Positions 1 to 11,869 of a stretch of 64,000 nt of DNA are shown here, one piece after another. The notes under the pieces were generated by a model, which was not told the origin of the DNA, searched no databases, and saw nothing but the letters and a program-made list of their open reading frames with translations. The stretch is taken from contig CH002582.1 in the NCBI GenBank assembly GCA_000149265.1, positions 262,687 to 326,686 on the forward strand, given 5' to 3'. Numbering within the stretch: position 1 is the stretch's first letter; the number at the start of each line of letters is the position of its first letter. This stretch comes from Ciona savignyi. Its lineage: Eukaryota; Chordata; Ascidiacea; Phlebobranchia; Cionidae. The translations under genes and the position numbers were made by a program.

Positions 1-154
1 TACAAAATTCCCATTATGTTCGGATAACATATTTCTACCAGGACTACGTAAAATAAACCGCATTGCGCAAATGTTGAACAGTAACAGCTGCTGGCAGGTA
101 CAACCCAGTTATATATAACCTGTCACGTCGGATACTAAATTACTCGTGGTTATA

Positions 155-425
155 GGACAGGATATTCATTTTATTCCCGCGAATGGGAAAACCAAAAGAG
201 GTTAACACACGGGCAATCGTCAGATCACATCGCGCCCACCGTCGGGTTATCAAAGCTATTGCAGTGTGTTGTGTGCGATTCAAACGTTTCTTCAATTTGG
301 TAGAACCCATAAATCCGCTTGGTCGATGACCGTTAAGTGCTTTGCCCAAGGACACAACCGACTAGTTAGCGACCAGTTTCGAACCAGTAACCTTTCGCCT
401 GAAGATAGCGTATAACCAATTAAGA
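155..425 (-). repeat. tRNA-derived SINE, near full length, diverged
   Basis: Read on the minus strand it has a tRNA-like head, the block around 'ccttgggcaaggcact', the core 'acccgacggtgggcgcgag', and the tail 'gggataaacatgaatatcc'. It is the first of more than twenty copies of one family in the window. It resembles composite tRNA SINEs described from Ciona; that family assignment is from memory of the type, not from a search. Confidence 0.8.
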
Positions 426-699
426 CCTCTATGCGCGACAGGATGGGGAGAAGTGGTTTTTTAGTGATGGTTTTTAAACGAGTGTTTTGCTGAGTAACAA
501 TGGTGGTGATTCCCCAACGTTTGTTTGGTTGAAAGCAGCATGTGCTAGGCTGCGCGCCGGTGTTCTCGTTTAGCTGTAAAGTTTTGTAATCGTGGAACAG
601 TGCTTTGAGCAATAAAGGTGTTGATTGTGCATCTGCTAGCTGTTTTGTTGGGAAAATTTGTCAATGTAATGTCAAGATTTTGGGTGACAGCTTTTTTTA

Positions 700-806
700 T
701 AAGGTCAGTTTGCATTGGACACAACAGACTAGCTAGTGCCAGTTTCGCATTTGCAGCTTTCCGATTGAACGGCGACGCACTTAACCGCCAGACTAACCGG
801 CCGGTA
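700..806 (-). repeat. SINE head fragment
   Basis: Only the tRNA-like 5' part of the common SINE is present (minus orientation, 'gcgacgcacttaaccgccag'). The rest of 1-1165 outside this and the copy at 155-425 shows no gene I can support. Confidence 0.65.
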
Positions 807-1165
807 TAAAAACCGTTAAATATTTTTTCTCTTTAATTCAATTCTTACGGAAATACATGGGACCGTCACTTAACCGTTTTCACATTTGAAGCAGTAAATA
901 AATCGGTGGCGCTAACCAATTTCCCACACGACTGTTTAATAATATATTATAGTTTGCTCTATTGCAATTAAAACTTGTATTAAAACTAATACAATTCGTT
1001 ATACCAGCGTGGTTTATTCTTGGAAACGAAACAAACACGCATGTCGGTAAAATATCAATATTTTATCAATATGTACCTTCGTATACGGTTCCTACTGTTG
1101 TACTTTACGAAATTTTACGAAAAACATGCTTATTAGGTCTGCATTTGAAATAATATAGAAGCGTT

Positions 1166-4100
1166 TTACATCGTCATATTAAGAAGCATTCTCTTTTGAG
1201 CCATTTTCGATTTTCGTGAGCTTTTTGTGACCTTTGGTGTTCTGCGCGGACGTTTCTCTGCTGTGGAGGTTAAAGTATCCCGCTCCATCACTTTAACCGT
1301 GACATTGGACGATTTGGGGGGAGTTTTGAACACAATTTCGTTGTCTTCCTTGTCAATAAGCATCTCTTTAGTGACATCTAGCGTCGAGTCGGCAGTTTGA
1401 TTTAAATCATTTTTTCCCTCGTTTTCTAATGACGTAACTGTGAAGGATAATACAGCTTAACAATGGGCGAAACACGACCGTAGCTATAAATTAGGGACCG
1501 TTTTGTTACAGCCGTGCTAGTATAACCATTAGGGTCAATAATCATGATCTCAATCATACACGACACACTGCAATAGCTCCGGTAACCCGACGGTGGGTGC
1601 GAGGTGATCTGACGATTGCCTGTGTGTTAACTTGGGTTTTCCATTCACATGGATAAACATCAATATCCTTTTCACCCATCTACCATTTATTATCTATGGG
1701 GCTTAATTATGGGTTTGTTTTAATTATCTATGAGGTTTAACTGACATGGTGGCAATTAAAACATCACTATTCCACTTGGAAATACAAAAATGTTTTAAAA
1801 CAGCATCTCATAACAAACTGTTTCTTTCTGCATGAGAATATTAAAGAACATGACTGACATAATTCAAGCTTAAAATAGAGGGAAATGTTAAAATTACCAG
1901 TTGGCGGAGGTGGCAATTTCCTTGGTGGGGGCTTCCAATCTGGGTTGGTTTTCAACTAAAAAACATTAGTTTATCAAGGACTCTGTGGCGGACGATTTTT
2001 GTAACTTATGAAATTTGGGAAGAGACAAAAAAAACGAATTAAAAGAAGGGTTCATACTATTGGTCCGGCCCAATACCGTGATGGGTTTGTGCATCGCCAG
2101 AAGGGTTGCAGGTTCAAAACTGGCAAATATCTAGTTGGGTGTTTTTAGCGGGCATCGCATGAATCCAGTGGAATAATGGGTTTTATTCAAATTAAAAAAG
2201 GATTGTCTTAATTATACAACACAGAACACACTGCAATAGCTGCAGTTACTGAACGGTGGGCGCGAGGTGATCTGACGATTGTCTGTGTAATAAAACATCA
2301 TCTGAAAGTTTCTATTTATGACATGAATATCTAATTCTATCCTATTCAATATGCACAACATCACAAAACTTGTAGCTGTATAACACATTGACATGAATAC
2401 ATGGTTAAAAAGTTGTTTCACCCCACTTTATTACAGGAGGTAATTTGATGATTGCTCGTGTGATAAAACATTTACACTTTCATAAAGATTAACATAAATA
2501 TCCTACCATATCCTAATTAATATGCACAAGATTAACCAACTCCAATCCACAAAACTTGTACTTGTATAAAACATCAGTTGTCCGGCCACAACTTATTACT
2601 TACGTTCCGAATGTCGTATTCGATTCCAAGTTCTTTTAACTTCGATTCCAATTTAGAATTCGTTCCTCTCAACCGCTTCTCACGCTTGGCAACCTATTTA
2701 ATTGCAACTTTAATAAAGAAAATAATCAAGCAATCTGCTAATTCGCAAAGAATCCATGGACAAATGGGTGCCTCTGAATACTACAGGACCGCTTGGAGCG
2801 CTTGGATCGCTTAGATTGCTATGGAAAGTAATTCTAACCCTGTCCCAAACACTAGTCTCAACCCCAACCCTAACATTAATATTATAATCTTTATTTTAGT
2901 GGGAGAAGTTTTCTCCTAGGCTTTTGTAATTACGAGGTATAGCAACTAGGGCTGCGAATTAACGGTTAATTTAAAAAACGGTTAACTGATGTAAAAATAT
3001 TGGGTCTTTATGCGTTACTTTATAGTTTTTAAACGTCACCTTAAGACACATAGTATAACTTTGATTGTAATGCGTAATATTGAGTTATAAATCAAACAAT
3101 CAGCGTCTGAATGGTTGCTTATATTACGTTGACAACCAAACAATCAACGTGTGAATGGTGCGTATATTACGTTGACAATCAAACAATCGACGTGTGAATG
3201 GTTGCTTATATTACGTTAATAATGAAACAATCAACCTGTGAATGGAGACTGGAGTTATGTATATTTGAAGATTATTAAAACGCAATTACGCCCAATTAAA
3301 TGTGGGCGGTAAAGTAACGTTTCAAAATATGAATGAACGTGTGTGTTATATAGGTTGCGATTTTAAGGATTCCGTGCCACAAATTCTTTTTTTTACAGTA
3401 AACACATTGTAAAAAATACCATAATGAGTGAAAAAATCTGAGTGGTATATTTTGTATGTTGCCATCCCACATTTTTTACTGTTGTCAGTCAGGTATTTCA
3501 TGTCATGAAAGCGTGCGTTTTACCAACCAACGAACAGATAAAGAGTTCAAAAAAAGAGTTGTTAAAAACGGTTAAAATTTGATGTGACGGTTAACCATAA
3601 AAACGGTTAACCGTTAATTTTTCGCAGCCCTAATAGCAACCGATCAAAGCGCTCCAATCGATCCTGTAGTATTTAAAGGTACTATGAACAAATAGGTGGT
3701 GAGGATAATTCTAATCTAAACTACCTTTAAGTTTTAAGGACATGATTTAAGTTTAAAATAAAAGAATAAACTATAGGTAAAAGTAACATAGAATTTTCTA
3801 AAAAGTAATAACGAAACACCAACCAAATAAACAAAATGATTTAAATTTAAAATCACAGAATTAATTATGGCCATTGGTAACATACATATAATTTCTAAAA
3901 AGTAATGACTACACTAAAAAAATTACGTAAAAATTAAAATAGCAACTTCACCTATATAGGCAATATTTTTAATAAAGTGTGCGCAATAGGTAAAAACATG
4001 GGGTATAGATAGTATATTTTGTATGATACAACCCAACACTTATATAAAGGGATATCATGTCACCCTGGAAATAAATATCTGTAAATTTTTATTTTATTTT

Positions 4101-6881
4101 ATATAACAAAACATTAATTTAAGTATTTAGTGTCATTCTTGACGTTTATTTTGGAGGATGCAATCTGACATTTTTATAAAGTGACGTGAAACCAATGCCA
4201 CTCTATAAACCATAACATCTATCAATATTACATTGTATGTTAATACATAAAAAAATTTACCTACCTTTTCAGGGTCACTGCTACGATTATTAAATTTACG
4301 GATGGAATTTTTCCTTGAAGTTGGTAAGTAGAATACCCGGTCGTGACCTTTAAAGGTGTCCGGGTGAAGTTTGTCCAGCGGTACGACTTCGCCTGACGGT
4401 TATTTGATTAAATAAACAACAAAAAGTTACCAGTCAACTAAAAAATTATGGGAAGTTGGAAGGGGCAACTTATGAAGGCAAATTGGCAGAATATCTTAAG
4501 CATAAACTCAGGTTAACACACTATTTACTATATTAGAACTGGCTAGATGGACATTAGAGCACAATTTAGAGACCGATTTAAATTAATTCTGTAAAATAAG
4601 TGGTAGTCAGCATATAGGATATATAGAATGCATTAGTAGCCTACCTGATTAATCAAAACTAGAATGTATTCGATTTTACCAACAAACCATGCAGTATTAA
4701 TCATGTAATCAAGATAAGAGTTAAAAACATTAATTCTACTTACATTTTAAACATCGATTGAACATAAGATAGTTGTTCATTGTTTCAGCGACGACCTTTG
4801 CCACCTCTTCGCAAGAAAACTCGATGTAAGCGTAACCTTTTGACCTTCCACTCTGTAAAACATGGCACAGTATAGTTTGCCAAATAAATGATATGTAGCG
4901 GAAACACTAAAAGGAGGATAACAGGAAAACTGCTCACTGAAATTTGGACTTATTTTAACCCTGCCCTAAATCCTAATGATAACTGCAGAATTAACCCTTA
5001 CTATAATTCCAACTCCACCACTATTCCTAATCTTCATTTTAAAGCGCACCTTCTTCTCTACTTCCCTCCTTTTATTTTCCCAGATATGTAATGTTTTAGC
5101 ACAATTTATTTAACATCTTGGTCCAACCGAAGGGTTGCTGGTTCGTCAGTTGTGTCCTTGGGCAAGGCACTTAATGGACATTGTCTGAACCCAGCGGATT
5201 AATGGGTTCTGCTAAATTAAAGGAACATGGGAATCATATACAACACATTACAATAGCTCTGGTAACCCGACGGTGGGCGCGAGGTAATTTGATGATTAAT
5301 CGTGCGATAACCCCCTTGGTTTTCCCATTCACAGGAATAAACATGAATATCCTATCCTTTTCCTAAATGATTAAAAGACAAGGTTCAACCAAAAATATAA
5401 GAAAATCAATCAAATAATCAACGAAGGAAATAATTAAAAAACGACAAGTGTAAAAAAGTGCGAAAAAAATTATTTTATCCCGTCTTCGTTACATTAAAGA
5501 AGAATGGCACAATTATTTTAAGGTAAGGAGACAGAATAAATTGGCAAACTACATTAGTTAAAACTTGTCAGTAAATACTTTAAGGTGTAATAATACATAT
5601 TAAATTGTACTTTACATTCCAAGTATCAATCAATCAATCAAACATATTTATTTATAAAAAGCACACACAAAATAATAAACAGCATGAAAATAAATTAAAC
5701 TGAAGTTTAACAAGGAGACACCGAGAAACCATGTGGCTATCGAAGCAGGTGCCACCATATGATAAATGCAAATTAAAATATGAAAATATACAAATAGAAA
5801 ATAATAAGAATGGCAGTGTGAAAACTAATATATTACCTTTTTACTCCTTGAAAGTCGAAGTTTGTTAACATCGCCGAATTGAGAAAAATATCGTTTCATC
5901 TGCGGTTCAAAGAAACCATGCGGAATGTGTTTCAAAAATACGACACCAGGTTTGTCGGAGTCGAAATCTTCATTGGAAGGTTTCTAAATAATGATGAATG
6001 CAAATTTAATTCAGTTCAATTTATTTTGTTGTTCCATGTTTAAGCAATATTAAATACACATGTAGTAACGGGCAACAATAAAGGAGGAAAAGAGGGAAAC
6101 TACACAATAAATTTACGTAAACCAATTCGCAAACCAAATTTAAAACTAAGATAAGACAGTGTATGATATCAATTTGGATAGGAAGGCGCCAAGAATTAAC
6201 CCTTGGGTTTTTTCGGTGTCTCCTTGACTTTTAAGAACAGTTTTCTTTTATTTAATTTTGAGTGACTGCCATTCCCATGTGCATTTATTCCAGTATGTAA
6301 AGTACGGCAGCTGCACACTCGAGGTTTTTTTTCCCTGCGTCTTTTGCACACTTGGGTAATTTCACACACGCTCGCGAGCTGGCAGTATAAACATCGTATA
6401 ATTTCCAATAAACTTGTAAACCTACCTCTGGACCTCGGGTAATTTACTTTCCGTACATTTTTAGTTATGTAGATAGATATGTTAGCTGACGGACACGAAA
6501 GATTGAGGATAGAATAATATGTTTTTAAGATTTTGGTAAAACAGTTATGAAAAGGAGATTTTGTGCACACTTGAAGTGTGCATTGTTGGACGTTTGCACA
6601 CTGCACACTTAAATATTTGGCGCGTGCACACTCGAGATCTCGGCGAAAAGTGACGTACTTTCCATACGGGCATTTATTGGTGTTTATAAGTCCAACAATA
6701 AATAAATAAAAATAGTAGCCAAAAGACTTGTGTACAGATATACAAATATTGAAACAAATATGCTTACTTTCTTTTTGAGCTTCTTTATTTTTGTTTTAAA
6801 TTCCGATTGTTTTGTTTCATCTAGAGCTATAAGCTGTAAGTTTGGATTCTTTTTACGTTTCTTCTCAGTACTTACTGTCAT
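1166..6881 (-). CDS. NIFK: NIFK, nucleolar RRM protein that interacts with the Ki-67 FHA domain; seven coding exons
   Basis: Exons, in transcript order: 6881-6768, 5983-5837, 4852-4744, 4392-4265, 2693-2604, 1955-1898, 1437-1166. All junctions are GT/AG and all phases match, giving 305 residues, close to the vertebrate protein. Exon 1 is Lys-rich. Exons 2-3 form one RRM with RNP2-like VVFLKHIP (about residue 53) and RNP1 KGYAYIEF, followed by the family block [17 protein letters not shown]. Exon 5 carries the basic stretch ending LGIEYDIRN, and the last exon has the conserved [10 protein letters not shown] motif. The family binds pre-rRNA in the nucleolus and contacts Ki-67 at mitosis (established knowledge). 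Exon 6 is a short Pro-rich exon ([10 protein letters not shown]). An AATAAA on the minus strand at about 1018-1013 is a plausible poly(A) signal. Introns hold SINE and MITE insertions. The identity rests on several blocks and I am confident. Confidence 0.93.
1555..1675 (+). repeat. SINE tail fragment
   Basis: This is the 3' half of the common SINE ('acccgacggtgggtgcgag'), lying in the last NIFK intron. Confidence 0.75.
2061..2520 (+). repeat. Diverged SINE plus a second SINE tail fragment
   Basis: A near full-length but diverged copy spans about 2061-2345. It is followed at about 2436-2515 by another piece of the tail ('gaggtaatttgatgattgc'). Both lie in NIFK intron 5. Confidence 0.7.
2767..3683. 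mobile_element. MITE with long terminal inverted repeats, copy A (contains a nested hAT MITE)
   Basis: The 5' end reads 'ggtgcctctgaatactacag' and the 3' end is its inverted partner ('ctgtagtatttaaaggtac'). Subterminal direct repeats of about 9 bp resemble 'gcgatccaa'. Related copies occur at 19056-19289 and 36692-36918. Here the element is split by the insertion at 2947-3632. Confidence 0.8.
2947..3632. mobile_element. hAT-type MITE nested in the larger MITE, with perfect 8-bp target duplication
   Basis: Termini are 'tagggctgcgaattaacggt' and an inverted match ending 'cgcagccctaa'. The 8-bp duplication ATAGCAAC flanks it at 2939-2946 and 3633-3640, the hAT signature. Internally, 3088-3245 holds about three and a half copies of a roughly 50-bp unit ('caaacaatcaacgtgtgaat'). 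No transposase is encoded. Confidence 0.85.
4902..5090. repeat. MITE-like repeat with G-rich/C-rich ends and telomere-like interior
   Basis: One end is 'aacactaaaaggaggataac' and the other a near-inverse ('ccctccttttattttccc'), with C-rich 'taaccctgccctaaatcc' motifs between. Related copies lie at about 7895-8100, 17622-17895, 21209-21444, 30893-31150 and 37424-37845. Confidence 0.6.
5118..5367 (+). repeat. tRNA-derived SINE
   Basis: A copy of the common SINE lacking part of its head, in NIFK intron 2. It ends in the typical 'aaacatgaatatcctatcc' tail. Confidence 0.8.
5628..5760 (+). repeat. Probable LINE 3' end fragment
   Basis: The (atca)n start and the block 'caaggagacaccgagaaacc' recur in inverse orientation at about 6205-6290 and more weakly at 7055-7205. 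The repeat is visible; calling it a LINE tail is inference. Confidence 0.4.
6200..6725 (-). repeat. Split repeat related to 5628-5760 and 7055-7205
   Basis: 6205-6290 ('cggtgtctccttgactttta') and 6665-6725 ('catttattggtgtttataag') match the contiguous copy at 7055-7205. The piece between looks like an insertion with several 'gtgcacact' motifs. It lies within NIFK intron 1 and the start of its exon 1 region. Confidence 0.5.
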
Positions 6882-7054
6882 ATTTATAATTTAAATGTCC
6901 CCACGTTCGTATATTTTACCACGCACGCTGCAGTGAAATTAACCAAAGTACTTAAGTTGCAAAGTAAGATTTCCTTATATGGACCATTTTATTATATTGG
7001 GCTCATGCGATTTATTTACGTTAAATATAGGGAACATATAGAATAAGGTGCACC

Positions 7055-7205
7055 AAGGCTTCGGTTTTATCTGTGTCTTCTTGATTTTTAAGTTAAATTT
7101 ATTTTATTTTATTTAATTTTAAGTTACTTTATTTCATATGTACCTTTATTGGTGTTTAAAAGTCGACCAATAAAATGAACTAAATATAGCAATTAAAAGA
7201 TACAA
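7055..7205 (-). repeat. Older contiguous copy of the 6200-6725 repeat
   Basis: It shares 'ggttttatctgtgtcttctt' and 'tttattggtgtttaaaagtc' with the split copy, about 170 bases upstream of the NIFK start. The rest of 6882-8270, the divergent NIFK/importin-13 intergenic region, shows no gene I can support. Confidence 0.5.
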
Positions 7206-7894
7206 ACTGCTGTATATAGTCTAAATAAAACAGCAAGTGTTGTGCTTGGGTCGGTCGGATAAACCCTTTTTATTTGACTAGATAATTATTTTTTGGGATA
7301 TGTGATCATTGATCATACAACATGAACGCACAGAATTATCACCATACAATAATGAAAACAAAGTTGAGCAGGCTTAGAGAGTGTCAAGATGTTATTATTA
7401 TCACATTAAAGTTGGATTGTATACTGTTTGTGTTTGCATTCAGAAACGACTTAATTAAAAAGCAACAGTACAACACTAATCGTATCCATCCATGTAAAGA
7501 AAAAAACAATTACCAACGTCATCACGGGCAAAGTTAGGTGAAAGCATCTAGGAAATCCTTACAATTTTCTTAATTTTATTTTCACATCTTTTGTATTTTT
7601 GTTATCTTTAATTTAACTGCTAGATTTGCAAGAAAAATTTAACAATTCACCGGATAAAATACGTGAATCGTCAGTTTTTTATCGTACACACCAAACTCGG
7701 GTCAAAGTGCTGAATTGGTAGATATGTGATCAGCTGAGTCAAGAATTCGAGAAATCTCTAGTCTTAATGATTTCAGCCTAAAAAGCTACGTTAGTTAGTA
7801 AAATGAAGTTATTTGTTTGTTTAATATGAACTAACCAAAACCCTAAACTAAACCACCAAAGCTTTGTGTCTAACTACAGCCTACCAGCAACACT

Positions 7895-8100
7895 AAAATT
7901 AGGGAAATATGGAAAATAGCAAATTGTAAAATTGCTTACTACAACTATGGAAAGTAATAGCATATGTGCCCTTACCACCAATCTTAATCCCAGTACTAAC
8001 CCCCACTCTTACCTCCCACCTTAAACTAAACATAACACCCTTGTGTTTATTTTAGTGTGTACTTTCCCTACTCCTCCCTTTTAATTTCCCCCTGGACCTA
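7895..8100. repeat. MITE-like repeat with telomere-like interior (diverged copy)
   Basis: It carries C-rich 'taacccccactcttacctcc' sequence and the terminal 'ccttttaatttccccct' block of the family. The left end is poorly preserved. Confidence 0.5.
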
Positions 8101-8267
8101 GCACACACTGGCTTGATTGATTTCGACAATAAATCGAATGAGCCAGCAATATAAAGTGTTAGAACACACACTGTTTATAAGAGCAACTTGTTTAGTCAAT
8201 AGCTTGTGATCCAAGTTCTAATAATTTGATTAACTTTAAAACTTACCCACACTTTATTAAATACCTA

Positions 8268-8301
8268 TTTCTTTGTTTTTTACCTTCAGCTGATTAATTA
8301 A
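8268..8301 (+). promoter_or_regulatory. 3' splice site just upstream of the importin-13 start codon
   Basis: A pyrimidine-rich run ends in 'taccttcag' at 8281-8289, followed by 12 bases and then the ATG. It is either the acceptor of a 5'-UTR intron or a spliced-leader trans-splice site, which is common in Ciona. The sequence alone cannot separate the two. Confidence 0.5.
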
Positions 8302-11166
8302 ATGGCTAACACTCTGCCAGATTTTACGAGTGAAAATATTGAAAATGCATTACATGAGCTCTACTACAACCCGTCAATGTCATGTAAGGACACGGCTCAA
8401 AAATGGCTGATGAAAGCCCAACGCAGTGCGGAAGCATGGCAGTTTGCATGGAATCTGCTTGGGGAAGGCAAAACAACCGAAGTTCAACATTTTGGAGCAA
8501 GTTCGCTGTCGAGCAAGATTAACAGTTCATGGAAAGATATCAGTGAGGATGATGTAGAAGTTTTGAAATGTAAGCTTTACGAACAGTTGCTTCGGTTTTC
8601 TGTTACCACAGATAAAAAGATCATTTTAACCCGATTATGTGTTGCTTTTTCTGCATTTGTATTCAATTGTGGGAACCAGAACTTATGGCCGAATGCTGTG
8701 CATGATATTATTGAAAAAATCAAGTCAGACAACACGGCGACTCTGTCTCAGTGTCAACGATGTTCAGCGCTTCTAGAAATCCTTACAGTCTTGCCTGAAG
8801 AATGTCTCAGTGCAAATACTGAAAAATACAAGAAAGGAAATATGATGCATCTTCTGAGAAATGGATTCTTAGAAGTTGTAGAATTACTTAAATCGGTTTC
8901 TTATGCTGACGATTCAAATCAGGTTAAAGTCATCAAATGCCTTTCAAGCTGGGTAGCTCTTGGCACTCCACTTAACGAATGTGAAGAGCTATTAGTTCAA
9001 GTGCTTGGCTGCATAGAAAAACCAGAACTTTTTGATTCTTCGGTTGAATGCATGCTTAATACATTCTGTTCCCCACGCCTTCATGATTACCCCAACACTG
9101 TAAAGAAGTTGACACCTTTAGTTCTATCTCTTCACCCCATGTTCACCAAAGCTGTAAAGGATGAAGATTCAGACACTATACTCGGCTTGACCAAGCTAGT
9201 GTGCAGTTTAGCTGAAAACCACACAAAATTTGTGCTTGAAACTTTTTCCGATAACAGTGTTGGATGGGGTTTAACTTGTTTTGTCATGGACTGCTTGGTT
9301 TTGAATCTACAATATCCAATCAGTGAAAATTCCAGCCCTATTTCATTCACATTTTGGTATTCACTACAAGATGAAATGCAAGCAGTGTCGACAACACAAA
9401 ACGCCGCTGTCCGACAACAATTAAATAATTTTTTCTTCCAGTTAATCACCAATTTGTTATCAAAAGCAAAATACCCAAAGGACAATTCCTACAGCGACTG
9501 GACGGCTGAGGAAAAGGAACAACATAGGATATACAGGATCGATATTTCAGATACTTTGATGTATTTATTAGAAATGTTGCATATTGATGTGCTGTATTTC
9601 ATCATGAGGCAGCTCCAAACAGCTATCGAGCAGTCAGCCGCATCTCCTGAGCGCCCCTGGCATGAAATAGAGACTTGCTTATTTGGGATACATTCCATTG
9701 TAGAAACGTTGAATGAATCTAATGATGATTTGAGCTGCATTCAGTCTTTGGTGAACATTTTACCACAAATCCATGTGAACTCTCTGCAACTTGCAGACAC
9801 TCTTATTTACACAATCGGAGCGTTAACTGACTGGCTCAGTAACCACCCAGAAAACCTGGAAGTTTTAATGGCCATCGTGTTGCCATGTTTAAACAACAAT
9901 GATTTATCTCTTTCCACTGTTCTCACACTGCGGAGACTTACAAGTGAATGTTGCGAGCACTTAGTTCCCATTACACCTAGTATTATACAACAAATTTCCA
10001 CACTGCTTACTCGAGGAGTTCTGCGGAATAATGAAGAAACTTGGCTCATGCAGTCAGCAGGTCATCTTCTGTCTGTTTTACCACAAACCGATTGCTTAAA
10101 GCATTTGCAGAATTTACTAATCTTGCACATGCATCAATTGGAGGCACTGTCTAAAGATCCACAATCTGTGCCCAACAAGAACAGTATAATCCATATACTT
10201 GACCTTCTGAGCCACCTATTTTCTACACTTGACCGGCGGAAAGAAGACGAGAACGGCGAGCTGATAAAGTCCCACGAGGATCAACCTGCAGTATTGATAC
10301 TTCACCAGCTGACACCCATCTTAAAAAGCATTCTCGAGCAATGGATCTCAGACGTTGGTATCATGGAGGCGTTTTCAAATCTCTACGATAAATCGATTCG
10401 AAGTCTTGTCAATGATTTCTCCCCGTTGCTATCCCCACTGTGCGAAATGCTTACTGCTGTTTTAAAAGTATACCCACATACCTGTGTATTGGACTTAGCG
10501 CAGCAGATTGTACTTGTATTTGGGGCTGACAGTGAACACAAGAACACAGTATCATTGCTTCTCAGCTCTATTGTGCAAATAATCTTGCCGATATACGGAA
10601 AAGGATTAATCAAAGAACACCCAGACATTGGACACAGTTTTTTACGTCTACTCTCACATACAGCTAGAAAACAATCCCAACTATTTAAACAAGCGGCGAC
10701 TGCTAATGGACTCATAAGCATTGCTGATGTATTTCACTGTGGGATCATCACACTCAGAATGGCAGACTCGGAATCTGCGAAAATTGGTTCATCATTTTTT
10801 GTCGACTTTTTGTCCTTGTACTCAGAAGACGTGGACATCCAACAGGCAACTCATAAAATGGGGAGAGATCTCCTTGCATTAGTGCTGCACGGGATAGGTG
10901 GTGATGCACCTCGTACACATATGGACAACTATGCAGACATAATCCAAGCGCTGTGTCGATTTGCGTTTCGCGACTTTTCGGAGTGGTTACATGAGTTGGT
11001 CGCTAACTCTGCCATCCTACCACCTGACATCTCCCATGTTAAGAAAGCATACTTTGTAAAACAGCTTCTGCAGTCTTCAAAAAGCAAAAAGCGTTGTAGA
11101 GACGCTGTAAAGGAATTCACATTAGTCTGCAGAGGGCTACAAGGGACTGAATATGCTGCGAGTTGA
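8302..11166 (+). CDS. IPO13: Importin-13, karyopherin-beta family nuclear transport receptor; single exon
   Basis: An uninterrupted 954-codon frame of about the length of animal importin-13. The N-terminus has the family pattern: NIENALHELYYNP, then AQKWLMKAQ, then FGASSLSSKI, which is the importin-beta N-terminal region (about residues 1-100). The rest is alpha-helical, HEAT-repeat-like sequence, with the C-terminal block CRDAVKEFTLVCRGL. In other animals this receptor imports cargo such as the Mago-Y14 complex and Ubc9 and exports eIF1A in a RanGTP-dependent way (established knowledge). The start is chosen from the ATG 12 bases after a strong acceptor. Two AATAAA signals lie at 11437-11442 and 11447-11452. 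Having no coding intron is odd beside the seven-exon NIFK neighbour. I see no poly-A tract or target duplication that would prove a retrocopy. Confidence 0.93.
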   Translation: MANTLPDFTSENIENALHELYYNPSMSCKDTAQKWLMKAQRSAEAWQFAWNLLGEGKTTEVQHFGASSLSSKINSSWKDISEDDVEVLKCKLYEQLLRFSVTTDKKIILTRLCVAFSAFVFNCGNQNLWPNAVHDIIEKIKSDNTATLSQCQRCSALLEILTVLPEECLSANTEKYKKGNMMHLLRNGFLEVVELLKSVSYADDSNQVKVIKCLSSWVALGTPLNECEELLVQVLGCIEKPELFDSSVECMLNTFCSPRLHDYPNTVKKLTPLVLSLHPMFTKAVKDEDSDTILGLTKLVCSLAENHTKFVLETFSDNSVGWGLTCFVMDCLVLNLQYPISENSSPISFTFWYSLQDEMQAVSTTQNAAVRQQLNNFFFQLITNLLSKAKYPKDNSYSDWTAEEKEQHRIYRIDISDTLMYLLEMLHIDVLYFIMRQLQTAIEQSAASPERPWHEIETCLFGIHSIVETLNESNDDLSCIQSLVNILPQIHVNSLQLADTLIYTIGALTDWLSNHPENLEVLMAIVLPCLNNNDLSLSTVLTLRRLTSECCEHLVPITPSIIQQISTLLTRGVLRNNEETWLMQSAGHLLSVLPQTDCLKHLQNLLILHMHQLEALSKDPQSVPNKNSIIHILDLLSHLFSTLDRRKEDENGELIKSHEDQPAVLILHQLTPILKSILEQWISDVGIMEAFSNLYDKSIRSLVNDFSPLLSPLCEMLTAVLKVYPHTCVLDLAQQIVLVFGADSEHKNTVSLLLSSIVQIILPIYGKGLIKEHPDIGHSFLRLLSHTARKQSQLFKQAATANGLISIADVFHCGIITLRMADSESAKIGSSFFVDFLSLYSEDVDIQQATHKMGRDLLALVLHGIGGDAPRTHMDNYADIIQALCRFAFRDFSEWLHELVANSAILPPDISHVKKAYFVKQLLQSSKSKKRCRDAVKEFTLVCRGLQGTEYAAS

Positions 11167-11869
11167 TTAAACTTCCTTTTGTACAAATTATGAAATGATT
11201 TTCAATCATGGTCTTCAATGCAAAGTTCTGTCTTTTGATTTAACGCTATTGTTGGTTCAATTGCGATTTTTTTAATATTTAATCTAGATAAAAATGCGAA
11301 ATTTACGGGTTGAAATGTAGTTTAAAAACCCCACATGCCATTTTTTGCAATTGCGTATGTGATATTGTGACAAATCTGTGACACATATACTTGTGAAAAT
11401 ACGTTAGTTAAATTCGTATTCACTTTTGTATTTGTTAATAAAACGTAATAAAACTGGCTACCTAGTTGATATGGAACTAAACTTTTAAAATTTGGCTGAT
11501 TCGTTTGAGTGATCGAAAGTTTTTTGAAGAAATATATCAATGAACAGTTATATACGAATACATTGTTTTATTTATTTTTATCACCCACAGTTTAACACAA
11601 ACACTATACAAAGGCAAACTACATAATAGCATATAGAGGTTCCAGTCTTTAATAATGGTGTCTTCCACTAAGCGTTGTTCGATTCCATTTCGGGTATTCG
11701 TTCCAAGGTGTTGCAGCGGTCGGTCGAACAGCAGTAGTGACAGATTAGTACCTGGACAAACACAATACAATGAGGGTTGGACGTTCACTTTTATCCCCGT
11801 GTGTGAGGCACCGACAGTCGCCTCTTTAAATTCACAATAAAAGTGGATATGATCTTCATGATTCGCGTG

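Noticed and set aside
6196..6606. 136-codon open frame on the minus strand in NIFK intron 1
   Set aside because: It lies across a split repeat with 'gtgcacact' motifs, has no recognisable domain, and sits inside a well-supported intron.
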